In this document: in pieces, positions 1 to 11,579 of the stretch
How the letters are laid out: every line of letters begins with the position of its first letter
How positions within the stretch are numbered: the first letter of the stretch is position 1
Assembly (NCBI GenBank): GCA_030761205.1
Contig: JAULJL010000015.1
Span: forward strand, 8,375,501-8,439,500
Source: Fremontodendron californicum
Lineage: Eukaryota > Streptophyta > Magnoliopsida > Malvales > Malvaceae
Reading direction: 5' to 3'
Length of the DNA stretch: 64,000 nt
The notes under the pieces: model-generated
What the model saw: the letters and a program-made list of their open reading frames with translations, nothing else
Database searches by the model: none
What the model was told of the DNA's origin: nothing
Translations under genes and position numbers: made by a program

Positions 1-850
1 TTATAGAGTCTAAGGATACATTCTTTTACTTAGGCCTTCGCCTTTTGCAATAGGAGTATCAATTGGCTTGTAATCTTGCTTTTTGAATCGCTCAAGAACT
101 TTATTGATATACAACTTTTGTGAAAGAACAAGTAATTTCTTAAAACGATCCCAAGTAATTTTTCACTCTAAGAATGTAAGTTGCTTGACCATGTCCTTCA
201 TCTCAAAATTTGAGGACAACCAATTTTTCACCATAATGATATACTCCTTATCATTTCCGGCCAACAGTATGTCATCCACATAAAGTGACAAGATCACAAA
301 CTTATCTTTCTGTATTTTGACATACATACAGTGGTCTTTATCAATCATGATAAAATCATACGAAATGATTGCTTGATGAAATCTAATATACCACTATCTG
401 GAAGATTGCTTAAGACCATAAATTGATCTTAATAAATTGCACATTTTGTGCTCTTGACCTTTGTCAATGAAACCTATTGGCTATTCCATGTAGATTTTCT
501 CTTCCAGTTCTCTGTTTAGAAAGACAGTTTTTACATACATTTGATGCAACTCCAAATGTAAACTTGCTACTATGGCCATAATTAAGCGTATAAAGGTAAA
601 CCTTACAACAGGAGAAAAAAATCTCTTCATCATCAATTCCCTCTTGTTGAGTATACCCTTTAGCTACAAGACGTGTCTTGTATCTTTCAATAGCCCTATC
701 AGACTTGCGCTTAATCTTGAGAATCCATTTGTTCCCTATGTCCTTTTGGTAGATCAACCAATTCCCAAACATTATTTGATCTCATTGACTCCATATATTC
801 TTCCATTGCTTTCATCAATTTTTCTTTTGCATTAGAAGAAAGAGCTTCTT
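1..850 (-). pseudogene. copia reverse transcriptase fragment
   Basis: Minus-strand translation shows two RT blocks. At 464-772 there is an N-terminal RT stretch with the motif ERYKTRLVAKGYTQQEGID, matching the copia consensus. At 163-348 there is the catalytic segment with YVDDILLAGN. They are in different frames separated by stops. The reverse transcriptase is therefore recognisable but non-functional. It continues past the left edge of the window. Confidence 0.88.
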
Positions 851-899
851 TAACATTTCTTGGCTCTTCTTCATCTTGTGAGGCAATCATGAATGCTTC

Positions 900-2600
900 T
901 CCCTCTATGTCAAAACAACGTCAAAGAACATTTCCACAATTACTACGCCTAACTTGTGATTCTTATGAAACATATTCATCATATTTCGTCATGCTCCCAC
1001 TTAGATGAGATATTGTTGGTGCATTATCAAGAATATGCATTAGTCGATTTGCAACAATCAAATCGTCAGGATCTTTCATCTCATAAAGAGACATGTCCCG
1101 ATTAATCTCACCCCTACTTGGAAAATCATTTTCCAGAAAAGTGGCATCCCGAGATTCAAATTCAATTACACTCCCACTTGCTTGTTTACCAATGAACACG
1201 CATCTCTTTGAATGTTTAGAGTATCTTACAAATATACTTTTTTTTGCCTTCTAGGACTTAACCTGTCATGTTGATGAACAGGCTCATGAACGTAGGCAAA
1301 GCAACCCCAAAGTCTTAGATTACTAAGATCGGGTTTTCTATCGGTCCATAATTCATAAGGGGTGGATGTAATTGACTTGGAGGTACTCTATTCGATATAT
1401 AAGCAGCTATTAATAAGGCATGACCCCAAAAATGATAGGCAAATTTGTCTGGGCCATCATAAATCTAACTATATCCAGAATAGTTCAATTTCTTCTTTCC
1501 GCAACATTGCTTTGTTGTGGAGTCCTCGAAATAATTAGTTGCCTATCTATTGATTTTTCATCACATAAATTTCTGAACTGATCAAACAAATAATCACGTC
1601 TTCGGTCCATTCTTAATGCCTTAACATTTTTATCTAATTGATTTTCCACGAAAATCACATATTTTTCGAAGCACTCTAAAGCTTCGAATTTGTGGAAAAT
1701 CAAATAGATAAATTTGAAACATGTGAAACCATTGATGAATATGATGAAATATAATCCTCCACTTCGTGTCTTTACATTCTTTGAGTCGCAAATATCGGAA
1801 TGTATCAATTACAATGGTAAATTGACTCTCGTCCCTTTACCGAATGATTCTCTTGCCATTTTCCCCGTTAGACAATTTTCACATGTTGATAGATTAACTT
1901 TTCAATAGGGCTTAGTAATCCCTCTTTAGCTAATCTATCCATAATTTATTACTTGATATAGCCTAGTCTAGCATGCCAAATATCCACATTAATATTTGCA
2001 TTACTTGAAGAAGTAACTAGGGAAAAATTCGCATTATTGAAACTACTACCTGAATTGTAGTCAACATCAAAAACAGTAAAACCATTCGATAAATATTTAG
2101 AACCATAGTAATTTGTTCCCAAAAGCAAATTAACACGAGTGCTGTTGCAGTTCAAATTAAGCCCTAAGTTAAGAAGAACAATGACAAAAACAAATTTTCG
2201 TAAAATATCGGGAGCAAACAACACATCATGTAGGATAAGGGATCGGCCACTACGCATACACATCTTGCATGCACTGATTCCCTTCATTTCAACTCTTGAG
2301 TTGTTTCCTACATAAATCTATTTTGTCCCGTGTGGAATCCGACGAAAATCCACAAACACATTTCTGTCCTATGCTACATGGTCTGTGGTCTCTGAGTCTA
2401 CAATCCACAAAGGATGAGATTCAATTAATAAAATAGTACTTGACATAAATGTCGTACTTCAAATTATTCATAGCATCTGAAATGCTTAAAGGGTCCGTAT
2501 CTTCTTTGGCTCAATGCATTCACAAGCAAAGTGACCACTTTTACCACAATTAAAGCACTTGACCTTAGACTTGTTGTTCTTTTAATGAGCCATGACAGTC
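900..2600 (-). pseudogene. copia integrase, GAG-pre-integrase and zinc-knuckle remnants
   Basis: Minus-strand fragments in gag-to-pol order. A CX2CX4HX4C zinc knuckle (CFNCGKSGHFAC) is encoded at about 2520-2560. A GAG-pre-integrase segment at 1949-2287 contains DIWHARLGYIK. The integrase core at 1485-1808 starts near HSDICDSKN and ends with SNVAERRN, where the DDE glutamate is found in intact copies. The integrase-RT linker at 963-1199 carries ESRDATFLENDFPSRGE. The pieces lie in several frames with stops between them. No intact catalytic protein can be made. Confidence 0.85.
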
Positions 2601-4473
2601 TTTCTTTCGTACCCATGATATAGCTTGCTATGAAGCTCGAAGCTTCTATGGAACTTGTTCCAGCTATATAAATATCGACATTAGGCTTAGATCCCTTGAT
2701 CTGATCTTCCTATAGCTGCTAATGCCTTGAAGCATCCTCAAACATTTTGGTGCTTTCATTTTGGGTAAGATGCACTTTCATTCTCCATTTGCTTAGCAAC
2801 ATAATGCAAGCAATGGAGTTTTTTTTTTTTTTCAAGCTTCGTAAGCCTCTCGGTCCCTTTCACATTGGGTCGTATTCACATTTTCAGGCACTTATAGGAC
2901 ATTATTTAGAACTTCCACAACATCTTGTTCTTTCAGCACATATTGAATTTTTCATACTCCAGATCTCATAATTAACCCCGTTGAGCTTATCACTTTTGTT
3001 AAACTCAACTATAATATATTTGGAAGCAATTGCCATTTCACAGGATATTTTATAATAAGACATACATGCACTAATTAATGTCTAGCATACACACATTTAT
3101 TTTGTCACAATCCAAAATAAAATCAATGACAACCATCCATATAGTATGGAACCAAAAGCTCACTAAGTTTCACAATCAAATTCCATAATAATATGTTTAG
3201 TCATCACTAATTTATTTCATTGTGCAAAATTTCTACTCCAAAATAACGAATATCTTAGAACTCCCACTAGTTGCAAGATTACTCATAATTTTACGAATTT
3301 ATCACATAGATAAATAAAAAAAGTTCATACGTTCATAAAAAATTTTAATAAACTATCTCTAATTAGAGGTTCCATAAAATAGCTAATCGATAATCTATGA
3401 CTTTTCTGCTAACTAGAGTGGAATCCAAAAATTTCTTCGGTAGCTTAAAATCTAAGTTAGCCATCCATGAATTTACTACAACCTTGAGTTTTTTCATTGC
3501 GAAGATTAAAGCCAATTAAGAGGGTCGCAGTCCTTTTTGCCTCCATCTTCACATACACTTTCACAAAAGTTTTAATCAAAGTTTCATAATCCTCGATGTG
3601 GTCGTTCTTTGTCTTAGACATTCAAAGATTGTTAAGAAAATCTTTTTGTCTCGAAGTAAGAAGTGTATTTTTTTTAACACCATATATTTGTTACGATCAC
3701 TTTTTATTGTCAAACTGCCACTCCAAATCAACTATTGGATTTTCTCATTAACAGTAATGATGTGTTTGATAACATCATCATTTGAATCCCTTCGGTAGTT
3801 ATCTAGTTCTCATAACAATCTAACAACTCTTAGAAATTGTGTCATGGTCCTAATGACAATCGGAGTCCGGACAAATCTCGGCATTGTCTTCTATAACAAA
3901 TACAAAAAAATTTGTTTCATAAAACATATCCATAACTCAAATTTCATAATGATTAAAAACAAATTTTAATCAATTTAGTGTTATCAAGACTCTTGAGATT
4001 TAAATAAAAAATTTATGATTTAATAAACCAGGTAAAATTTGATCTTTAACATATTAAAAATAATTTGTTTTAAATTTTGCCTTGGACATCCGAATGCCCT
4101 TGGGAGGGTATCCGAATGCCTCATCAAAACACTATAGTTTTGAAATTTTCATTTAGGCATTCGGATTTCTTAAAAAATTATAATTCTCTTAAAAAATCAT
4201 AGGGCATTCAAATCCTTTTTTTTTAAATAAAAAAAAAAAACTATGTTTTTCGATCTTAGTTTTCATAAGAAACACAATTTCTAAAACTGAACCTAGGATA
4301 CAACAAATCCAAAAATATTAGATTACGCAAGTTTCATGGTCTTATACACGTTTGTATAATTATCTATAGAACCCGTACGTGTTCCGGTGGATTTAAGCAT
4401 TTCACCATAAACTCGGTTTAAACATGTCTCTGTTCTTGTTCTTAAACAAGTATACCATAAATCAAAACCTACA

Positions 4474-4486
4474 GGCTCTGATACCA
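4474..4486 (-). other. primer binding site of the minus-strand copia element
   Basis: On the minus strand this reads TGGTATCAGAGCC, the initiator tRNA-Met primer site typical of plant copia elements. It lies 4 bases inside the LTR boundary at 4491 and fixes both the orientation and the inner LTR edge. Confidence 0.9.
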
Positions 4487-5182
4487 AAGATGATTATCAC
4501 TTAAATAATCTATATAACAAATGCGGAATTAAATAACTTACAGGATCATTCGATGTGAAACCGATCTTGATTCACTGGTCGAAAACAAGATCACGTAATC
4601 AAAAATTGTTTGTTTACCACAGCACTAAATTCCTCGAGAATGCAGACAGATCGAATATTACTTTCGAGAAAACTTAGGCTCCGTTTGGTTTTAGAAAATG
4701 AAGTCAATTTCTATTTTCATTCTCGTAGAAAACAAAATATAAGAGTGAAAAAGTGTTTGGTAGTTGAAAATGAAAATAATATTTAGAAAACAAAAACGAA
4801 AATGAGTGAAAATATGAAAACTAAAAAAAGATATTTCCAATAATGAAGGCACGGGTAGTCTTCATGTTTTTACTTGCATTTTGCAAATCAATACATTAAC
4901 CCGTGTTCGAACTCTTTCAAAACCATTAATATTATTATTATTATTTTTTTTGTCTTGACTTACTTTTACTTGGCATCTTAAATTCTTGATTCATAACTTA
5001 TTTTTGTCTCTAGCGAAAGCTCCTTTTACGGTTTTATAAAACTTTGATTATATTGGTAGAAAGATTGACAAGTTTTAAAATAATATTAAAAAACAATAGA
5101 TATTCTATTTAATGATTAAATGAATTATTAGAACTTGAATACAATTGATATATAGACCATTGTTGTGAAATTTAAATATAAT

Positions 5183-5429
5183 TGATAGAGATAATTCATT
5201 ATCTAATAGAGATAATTAATTATCTAAGATTTATTAGTAAGATAATTCATTATCTAATAAAGATAATTAATAATATAGGATTTATTAGTATTTTAAAATT
5301 CTTTATGGTTATCCATTAATTATTATTTACTCAGATTAGATCATTATTGTAGCGTTTAAATAGACAGCTTAATTCAATCAATAAATGAAGAGAATGTCAT
5401 ATTTTCCCTACTTTTTATTTCTTCCTTTA
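5183..5429 (+). repeat. 5' LTR of the deleted copia element
   Basis: 247 bp, starting TGATAGAGATAATTC and ending directly before the PBS at 5430. It aligns over its whole length with 6487-6733. Confidence 0.85.
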
Positions 5430-5557
5430 TGGTATTAGAGCCTTAAAACTCTTAGGCCTCCAAAACTTTTTTTTTACCACTGACGTCGCCTCTCGTTAAT
5501 ATTTTTTTCCCATCATGTTGACATATCAGCCATAAACAATTCCTCCTATAATCGTCC

Positions 5558-5752
5558 ATGGCTGATGATGATAATTCTACTTGGCTTCTGGATAATGGTG
5601 CATCACACCATGTTACAACCAACCTGAGTAATCTCTCTGTTCACATTCCTTATGACGGCTCTGACGACATTCTGATTGGTGATGGCACGGGTCTCCCTAT
5701 TACCCTTATCGGATCAACATATCTCTCTACACCCTTCACAACTTCTCCTTAA
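5558..5752 (+). pseudogene. copia protease fragment
   Basis: A 64-codon frame carries WLLDNGASHHVT, the retropepsin active-site region of copia elements, where the family usually has a DSGAS or DTGAS motif; here it is DNGAS. It is followed by further decayed pieces. At about 5985-6040 there is a GAG-pre-integrase box reading WHHMLGHP then a stop. At about 6080-6115 there is the integrase zinc-finger tail CHACQSNKYHKFPF. The rest of pol is deleted. Confidence 0.75.
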
Positions 5753-6486
5753 ATAATGTTCTTTGTCTCCTACCATGCAAAAGAATCTTATTTCTATCTC
5801 TATGTTCTGTCAATCTAATAATACTTCCATTGAATTCTTACCTGCTTCTTTTCTTGTGAAGGATCTTCGCACGGGGGCAACACTTTTGCAGGGTCAAACT
5901 AAGGATGGTGTGTATGAGTAGTCGGCTTCCTCTGTCAAGTCTTCTCCGTTAGTCACCTTTTCTAGTGTCAAGGCCACTTCTTCCTAGTGGCATCATATGT
6001 TAGGTCATCCTTAGTCTCCTATTCTTAGTCATATTACTTCTACTTTTTCAGTTAAAATTCCTATAAATGTCAATTTCAATTGTCATGCTTGTCAAAGCAA
6101 CAAATATCATAAGTTTCCTTTCTCAATTTCTTCTCTTGTCTCTTCCTTCCACAAACTCACTCCTTATTCATCTCCTTGTGTCTTTCTATTTTTCACTTCA
6201 CTTCTCTTCAGTCTCACCTAGATCGTCCTTCGTCTGACACACTCTCTCCCTGGTGCTCTTATGTGTCTATTCTTCCAGTTACTGACACATCATCCATGGA
6301 TTTGACGTCTGTGCCCTCTGCAATCTCTCATCCACTACTCCAACCTCTTCTCTCCTCCCTGACCTGCCCTTCTTGCGCCTGCCGCGGATCTGGGATCCAG
6401 CGCCCAATCACTGTAGCTAAGCTTCACTTTCACTTCTTGAAGACCAAGATTGGATTCTCCTCTTGGAGCTCCATCTTGCGGGGGCA

Positions 6487-6733
6487 TGATAGAGATAATT
6501 CATTATCTAATAGAGATACTTAATTACCTGAGATGTATTAGTAAGATAATTCATTATCTAATATAGATAATTAATAATCTAGGATTTATTAGTATTTTAA
6601 AATTTCTTATGGTTATCCATTAATTGTTATTTACTCAGATTAGATTATTATTATAGCCTATAAATAAGCAGTTTAATTCAATCAATAAATAAAAAAAATG
6701 TCATATTTTCCTTACCTTTTATTTCTTCCTTTA
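6487..6733 (+). repeat. 3' LTR of the deleted copia element
   Basis: 247 bp, preceded by the polypurine tract. It contains a TATA-like CTATAAATAA near 6639. About 9% divergence from the 5' LTR by eye indicates an old insertion. Confidence 0.85.
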
Positions 6734-7324
6734 AATAAGATTAAGAGAACAAGATTACATGATACATTATCAACTAATAAATATTTATTATTTTAATTTT
6801 TTATTTTATTTTATGTATACTGATATAAAACCCATTTCATTGGTTTGCATTAGAAAACAACTTTTTTTTAATCCACCAAACGCATTTTCTTAAAAACAAA
6901 AATAGAAAACAGAAAACTATTTTTAGAAAATAAAAATATAAAATGAAAAATGTTTTTAAAAACCAAACACTACCTTATTTTCTCTCTTTTTCTTTCTCTT
7001 GACTTTTAACCGAATGAAGATGTTCATTCATCTTTTCATTAATTTATGGTCGAATGAAGAACCACTAAAGCAAGGAAGTTTCTCTTCCTTTTTATTCTTT
7101 ATTTGGCCGTGTGAACTTCTTTCTTAACTTCCCAAGGGAAGTTTTCTTTTTATATTATTTTCTTTGTTCACTTGTTAACTGCCCTCGGCAGTTTTTACTT
7201 TCATTTTAAACTTTAACTTCTTGACTGAAGTTAACGTTGGAACGGTTTGCCTATAATGGACGTCGTTTCCAACAATACCCAAGTAAACCCCACGTTCCTG
7301 CCAAACAAACGAGAATGGAACTTA

Positions 7325-7331
7325 TTTATAA
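7325..7331 (+). promoter_or_regulatory. putative TATA box of the UGT gene
   Basis: TTTATAA lies about 75 bases before the start codon, in the 127-bp gap between the copia LTR end (7274) and the UGT ATG (7402). It is the only TATA-like motif in that gap. Assignment is by position only. Confidence 0.5.
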
Positions 7332-7401
7332 CCCAAGATTTTCAATGCACTGATGAGTAACGAAACAAACATCGAGTAGCACTAGCAAGCTATAGCAAAC
7401 A

Positions 7402-8802
7402 ATGGCTGCTGAAGCAAAAGAGGTCCATGCGGTAATGTTCCCATATTTTGCTTTTGGTCACATTAGCCCATTCATTCAACTCTCTAACAAGCTTTCTCTT
7501 CATGGAGTTAGAATCTCTTTCCTGACAGCTCCTGGTAACGTTTCACGCATCAAATCTTCATTCCTTGTCTCTCCAAAGATCCAAATCATCCCTCTCCAAA
7601 TCCCTCTGGTTCAAGGCCTTCCTCCTGACTTCCACAACACCTCTGAAATGACACCTACTATGCATGAGCTCCTCAAGCAAGCGCTGGATCTCATGAAGCC
7701 ACAAGTCAAAACTGTACTATCAGATCTCAAACCCCAATTTGTCTTCTTTGATTTCTTCCAAAACTGGCTTCCAAAACTATGCTCTCATCTTGGCATCAAG
7801 ACGCTTTGCTTCTCAGTCTTCTCTGCCATCTCTGGTGCTTACCTTACTGTCCCTGCAAGGCTCATAGGAGTAGAAACTGAGGTGCCTACCGTTGATGATC
7901 TAAAGAAGCCTCCATGCAGTTTCCCAGAAACCTCAGTTTCCTCTCTCAAAGCATTCCAGGCTCAAGACTTGTCGTATCTTTTCAAGAGCTTTGATGGTGG
8001 CCCTGCTGTTTACTATAGAGTCATCGACTGCCTCAACAGTTGCAGTGCTATAGTTATCAAAACCTGTAACGAAATGGAAGGTCCTTACGTTGATTTCATG
8101 AAGACCCAGTTTCAAAAGCAAGTTCTTTTAAGCGGTCCACTTACTCCAGACCCACCGTCAGGTGTGCTAGAGGAGAAATGGGCAGATTGGTTGGGTCAAC
8201 ATCCAGCCAAGTCTGTCATATTTTGCTCCTTTGGTAGTGAAACATTTCTCAAAGATGATCAGTTAAACGAACTGGCTATTGGTTTGGAACTCACAGGGTT
8301 GCCATTTTTTCTGGTTTTGAACTTCCCTGCTGGAGTTCATGTCCAGGCTAAGCAGCTTGACCAGGTCTTGCCAAAAGGGTTCGTGGAGTCGATTAAGGGA
8401 AGAGGGGTTATCTACACAGGGTGGGTCCAACAACAGCTTATATTAGCGCATGATAGTGTAGGTTGTTACGTTTGCCACTCTGGGTTTAGTTCTGTTATCG
8501 AAGCTTTGATGAACGATTGCCAGTTGGTCCTGTTGCCATTCAAGGGTGACCAGTTCTTGAACTCCAAGCTCATTGCTGGGGACATGAAGGCTGCAGTGGA
8601 GGTGAGTAGGAGAGAAGAGGATGGGTATTTCTCAAAGGAAAACATTAAGGATGCTGTCAAGACTGTGATGGTGGAGGTAGACAAGGAACCAGGCATGTCC
8701 ATAAGAGAGAATCATAAGAAGTGGAAGGAGTTCCTGCTGAATGCGGAGATACAGAGCAAGCTTGTTTCTGATCTAGTTGAAGAAATGAAAGCCATGGCAT
8801 AA
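7402..8802 (+). CDS. UDP-glycosyltransferase, UGT79-like (sugar-on-sugar branch)
   Basis: An intact single-exon family-1 glycosyltransferase of 466 aa, the usual length. The N-terminal acceptor domain has the catalytic His20 in FGHISPF and its partner Asp117 in FFDFFQNW. The C-terminal half carries a full 44-residue PSPG sugar-donor box from W341 to Q384 (GWVQQQLILAHDSVGCYVCH at its start). The terminal Gln often, but not always, goes with UDP-glucose. The variant HSGFSS core and the VQQQ start resemble UGT79/UGT94-type enzymes, which extend the sugar chain of flavonoid or anthocyanin glycosides; the actual substrate is unknown. The protein is cytosolic, with no signal peptide. The gene stands directly behind a copia LTR, and a broken partial copy lies 3.7 kb downstream. 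Confidence 0.93.
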   Translation: MAAEAKEVHAVMFPYFAFGHISPFIQLSNKLSLHGVRISFLTAPGNVSRIKSSFLVSPKIQIIPLQIPLVQGLPPDFHNTSEMTPTMHELLKQALDLMKPQVKTVLSDLKPQFVFFDFFQNWLPKLCSHLGIKTLCFSVFSAISGAYLTVPARLIGVETEVPTVDDLKKPPCSFPETSVSSLKAFQAQDLSYLFKSFDGGPAVYYRVIDCLNSCSAIVIKTCNEMEGPYVDFMKTQFQKQVLLSGPLTPDPPSGVLEEKWADWLGQHPAKSVIFCSFGSETFLKDDQLNELAIGLELTGLPFFLVLNFPAGVHVQAKQLDQVLPKGFVESIKGRGVIYTGWVQQQLILAHDSVGCYVCHSGFSSVIEALMNDCQLVLLPFKGDQFLNSKLIAGDMKAAVEVSRREEDGYFSKENIKDAVKTVMVEVDKEPGMSIRENHKKWKEFLLNAEIQSKLVSDLVEEMKAMA

Positions 8803-9187
8803 AAATATAAGTGTTTATATTTGATGTATGAATTTTAGTAAAGAGTGCCTTTAGAGTATTTTTATTTAAGATTAATATATATATATATAATATTATCTTC
8901 ATGCATTAAAAATAATAAATAAAATTATTTATTTTTATAATTAATATACTATTATTATTATAAATAATATATTAATTAATTAACTTTAAAAAAATGCTTT
9001 AAAAGTACTCGATAGCAAATTGATCTTAACCTTAAACCTTAACTCTACTTATTAATAAATAAAATTATGTGATTTACACAATTTATGCAATAATAATGCA
9101 TCAAACATAAATCTTAAAAACTAAATGTCTAAATGTTCTTAGTTTTAAGATATTTTTAAAACTTATTAGTTAAGATATTAACTATAA
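8803..9187. other. UGT 3' flank, AT-rich, nothing recognised
   Basis: The first 20 bases are shared with the pseudogene copy at 13071. After that there is AT-rich sequence with a short TA run near 8876-8889. No gene or clear element is seen. Confidence 0.5.
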
Positions 9188-10800
9188 TAATATTTTTATA
9201 TAATATAATAAATGTTAATATATTAAAAAAATATTATTTAATGTGAAAACTCTAAAAGATTGTTCTTTAACAAAATCCGTATTAAATAATAGCATTGGAC
9301 ATTAAAAAATTCAATCCTAAAACAATCTCTAATAAAAAATCGATCCTATAACAATAAAGATAAGAATTTATATTTGATACGGTACGCATGATATTATTTT
9401 ATTAATAAATAAATATAAAATTTTTAAAAATAAATATAAATGATTTTACTTATTAATCGTGTATATATTTTTATATACTATATTTATTAATAGTGTATAC
9501 ATTTATAAAGTGACAATGACGTTAGTAATTAGACATAATGAAAGTTAGTTGTAAAGCAATAATTTCGTACCAGAAGGCTTGGCTCATTTATTATAATTGG
9601 ACTTTCAAACCTTACCTCATTTATAAGTGTTATAATTATAACTTATAACTTACAACTTACAACTATGGTCCTCCAATTGAACAATTATGGTTGATAGAGA
9701 TAGAGATTAAAAATGGAAAACCCCTTTATGAGACAATATGTGATTTTCAAACAGAATCACGGATAATTGACAATTCTCCACCACTAACTTCTAAAACTAT
9801 AACCGGTTCAACTAAACACTCTTGACTTCATGATTTTTGAATGTCAGTTCACAACTTTTTTAGTAGTATATTTTTCCTTTTTATTATACTTTCAAAACCA
9901 ATTAAGTTATATACTACTGTATATAAAATGGAAAATATTAATAAAATAGACTCAAATTTGTTTTATTAATAATTAGATTCAAAATTTATGGATTTATTAA
10001 TTGATTTAAGTATTTTTTATTTTTATTATTAAAAACAAAAATCACTTCAACCCTTAAAAATCCTTATTCAAAGTTAAAATATTTTTATTTAATTTAAAAT
10101 TTAAACTATATTTAAAATATTAAATATTAACATAAAATACATATTTTATTATTTTTAATAAAAATATTAGTTTTTTGGTCAACAATAAAAAAATATTAAT
10201 TAAATGGATGACTATGAACGGTCTCAATCATGAAGGATTTAGGATAGGCTCAATCTAAACTTAACTTTTGAACTCAAAATAATTTGATCTATATGGTTGA
10301 GTTTAGAATGACTCAATATATATATTAACCAATATTATAGGTAATGGTCATATCGATATCCGGTACATATCGATTTTGAAAAAAAAAAAAAAAAAATATT
10401 TTACATTTCACATTTTGCATAGATCCTTATCAGTTATTTCAAACTATATCAATCGTTCTGGTCAATTGAAGATTTGACCATTTAAAAAATAATAATTTTT
10501 TCATTTTTTTATTATTTTAATCAATTTCTAATTCTTTATGTCTTGACTCTTTTTTTTTTCATTATTTGATTCAAAAAATAATCATTAAATCAGACTATCG
10601 AACATGTTTAATAATAATAACTTACTATAGTTTTTAATATTTTATTTTATTTATTTGATTATTGAAATTTTGGGTATTACATATTTTATATTTAAAATTT
10701 ATATTTGTACATAAATGTATAAATGTAAGTATCAAAAATATGTTTTGTTGTGTATATTATATTATAAAAATAAAATATTAAATTATATTGATAGTCTCGG
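9188..10800 (+). repeat. segmental duplication, copy 1 (UGT downstream flank)
   Basis: A series of blocks matches 29360-33170 in the same order and orientation. Examples are the blocks at 9537-9620 and 29714-29815, 9829-9960 and 32060-32215, 10300-10380 and 32645-32740, and 10711-10790 and 33063-33170. The second copy is longer because of inserted repeats. With the UGT and its partial copy, this shows that a unit of UGT plus flank was duplicated in tandem. No coding sequence is seen. Confidence 0.75.
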
Positions 10801-11579
10801 TTTTGTCAATTTTATCTGGTATTTAATTTTAATTCCATATTTTTTAATAAAAAGGAGAATTTTTTAAAATTATTAAATGTTTTCGAAAATATTCATACTC
10901 ATGTGCATGCATAATATTGTTATTATTCTCTGGTTATTTTCTTGTATATTATTATTCTTTTGTTAGATTAATACTTGACATTATTTAATCTTGTCTTTAA
11001 TATTTTTGTCGGGATACTTAGGATAGGGGTTAGAATAGGTGGTCAAAGGTTTGATTGTTCCTGCTCACACACGACACTTATATTTTGCATAACATGAGCT
11101 CTATATCCGAGTTCCGTCCCTTTAAGTGGAAGTAAAGTACCTACGCTTCGTGTGGCAATAGCCTCCGCATAAGCTAGCGAAACACTTTCGGAGTATTAGA
11201 TTACCTACGCTTCATTTGGCAATAGCCTCCGCATAAGCCGAGGAAATGTACTCTAACGAATTGAACCCGCTTTAATCGGGGTGCCTTACTAGCCTTCACC
11301 GGTAACAGTAAGGAACAATTCGGGGCCTTTAGAACCGATTCACCCTCATATAATGAACTTAGGCGAAGTCATGCTGGATTTCCTATTAGATATCCCGAAG
11401 CTAGGAACACTTAGAGGAGCACTTCTTACCTTTTACTATTTATTTTATTTTATTATGATTTTTGATCTTATTATCCCGTTACTAACTCTTTTTTTTTTCG
11501 TTTTCATTTCATGCATCATGGTCATTTAGAGATATTTGCCTTAAACCGAGTGCCAATCAAGGAGTTTTTCGTTATAGTC
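10801..11579 (+). other. leader-like region upstream of the DUF7745 pseudogene
   Basis: AT-rich up to about 11010, then more GC-balanced sequence unlike its surroundings. It holds a near-duplicate of about 62 bp (11139-11200 and 11201-11260) sharing GGCAATAGCCTCCGCATAAG. No open frame is found. The change in composition and the following pseudogene suggest the untranslated leader of the same retroelement-associated gene. Confidence 0.5.

Larger units (their letters stand above)
5183..6733 (+). mobile_element. short copia element with both LTRs, internally deleted
   Basis: Two direct LTRs of 247 bp (5183-5429 and 6487-6733) begin TGATAGAG and differ at roughly 20 positions by eye. TGGTATTAGAGCC at 5430-5442 is the PBS, and a purine-rich tract (GCGGGGGCA, ending 6486) directly precedes the 3' LTR. 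Only about 1.06 kb lies between the LTRs, so most of gag, integrase and all of RT are gone. The flanking pentamers ATAAT (5178-5182) and ATAAG (6735-6739) nearly match but do not abut the LTR perfectly. It lies within the Harbinger-type element. Confidence 0.85.
4677..6974. mobile_element. PIF/Harbinger-type (Tourist-like) element with TTA target duplication
   Basis: The left end is GGCTCCGTTTGGTTTT and the right end, reverse-complemented, is GGTAGTGTTTGGTTTT, an imperfect terminal inverted repeat rich in GTTTGG. TTA flanks the element on both sides (4674-4676 and 6975-6977), the 3-bp target preference of PIF/Harbinger elements. No transposase frame is seen. Without the copia element nested at 5183-6733 it is about 750 bp of AT-rich sequence, so it is non-autonomous. 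It sits inside a copia LTR and is therefore younger than that LTR. Confidence 0.72.
1..7274 (-). mobile_element. Ty1/copia retrotransposon, decayed, cut by the left window edge
   Basis: Read on the minus strand, the element starts with an LTR at 7274 (TG...CA ends, 4491-7274 including a nested insertion). A primer binding site follows, then gag with a zinc knuckle, GAG-pre-integrase, integrase, the linker region and reverse transcriptase, reaching position 1. This protease-integrase-RT order is that of copia. RNase H and the 3' LTR must lie outside the window. Every domain is interrupted by stops and frameshifts, so the copy is dead. Between the zinc knuckle (about 2520-2560) and the PBS lies about 1.9 kb of degenerate gag and leader sequence without a convincing open frame. 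Confidence 0.9.
4491..7274 (-). repeat. LTR of the minus-strand copia element, split by a nested insertion
   Basis: The outer end reads TGTTGGAAACGACG on the minus strand (from 7274), and the inner end is a TG on the plus strand at 4491 next to the PBS. Without the 2.3 kb DNA element inserted at 4677-6974 (and one TTA copy), the LTR is roughly 480 bp. Only one LTR is in the window, so age cannot be judged from LTR divergence. Confidence 0.82.
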
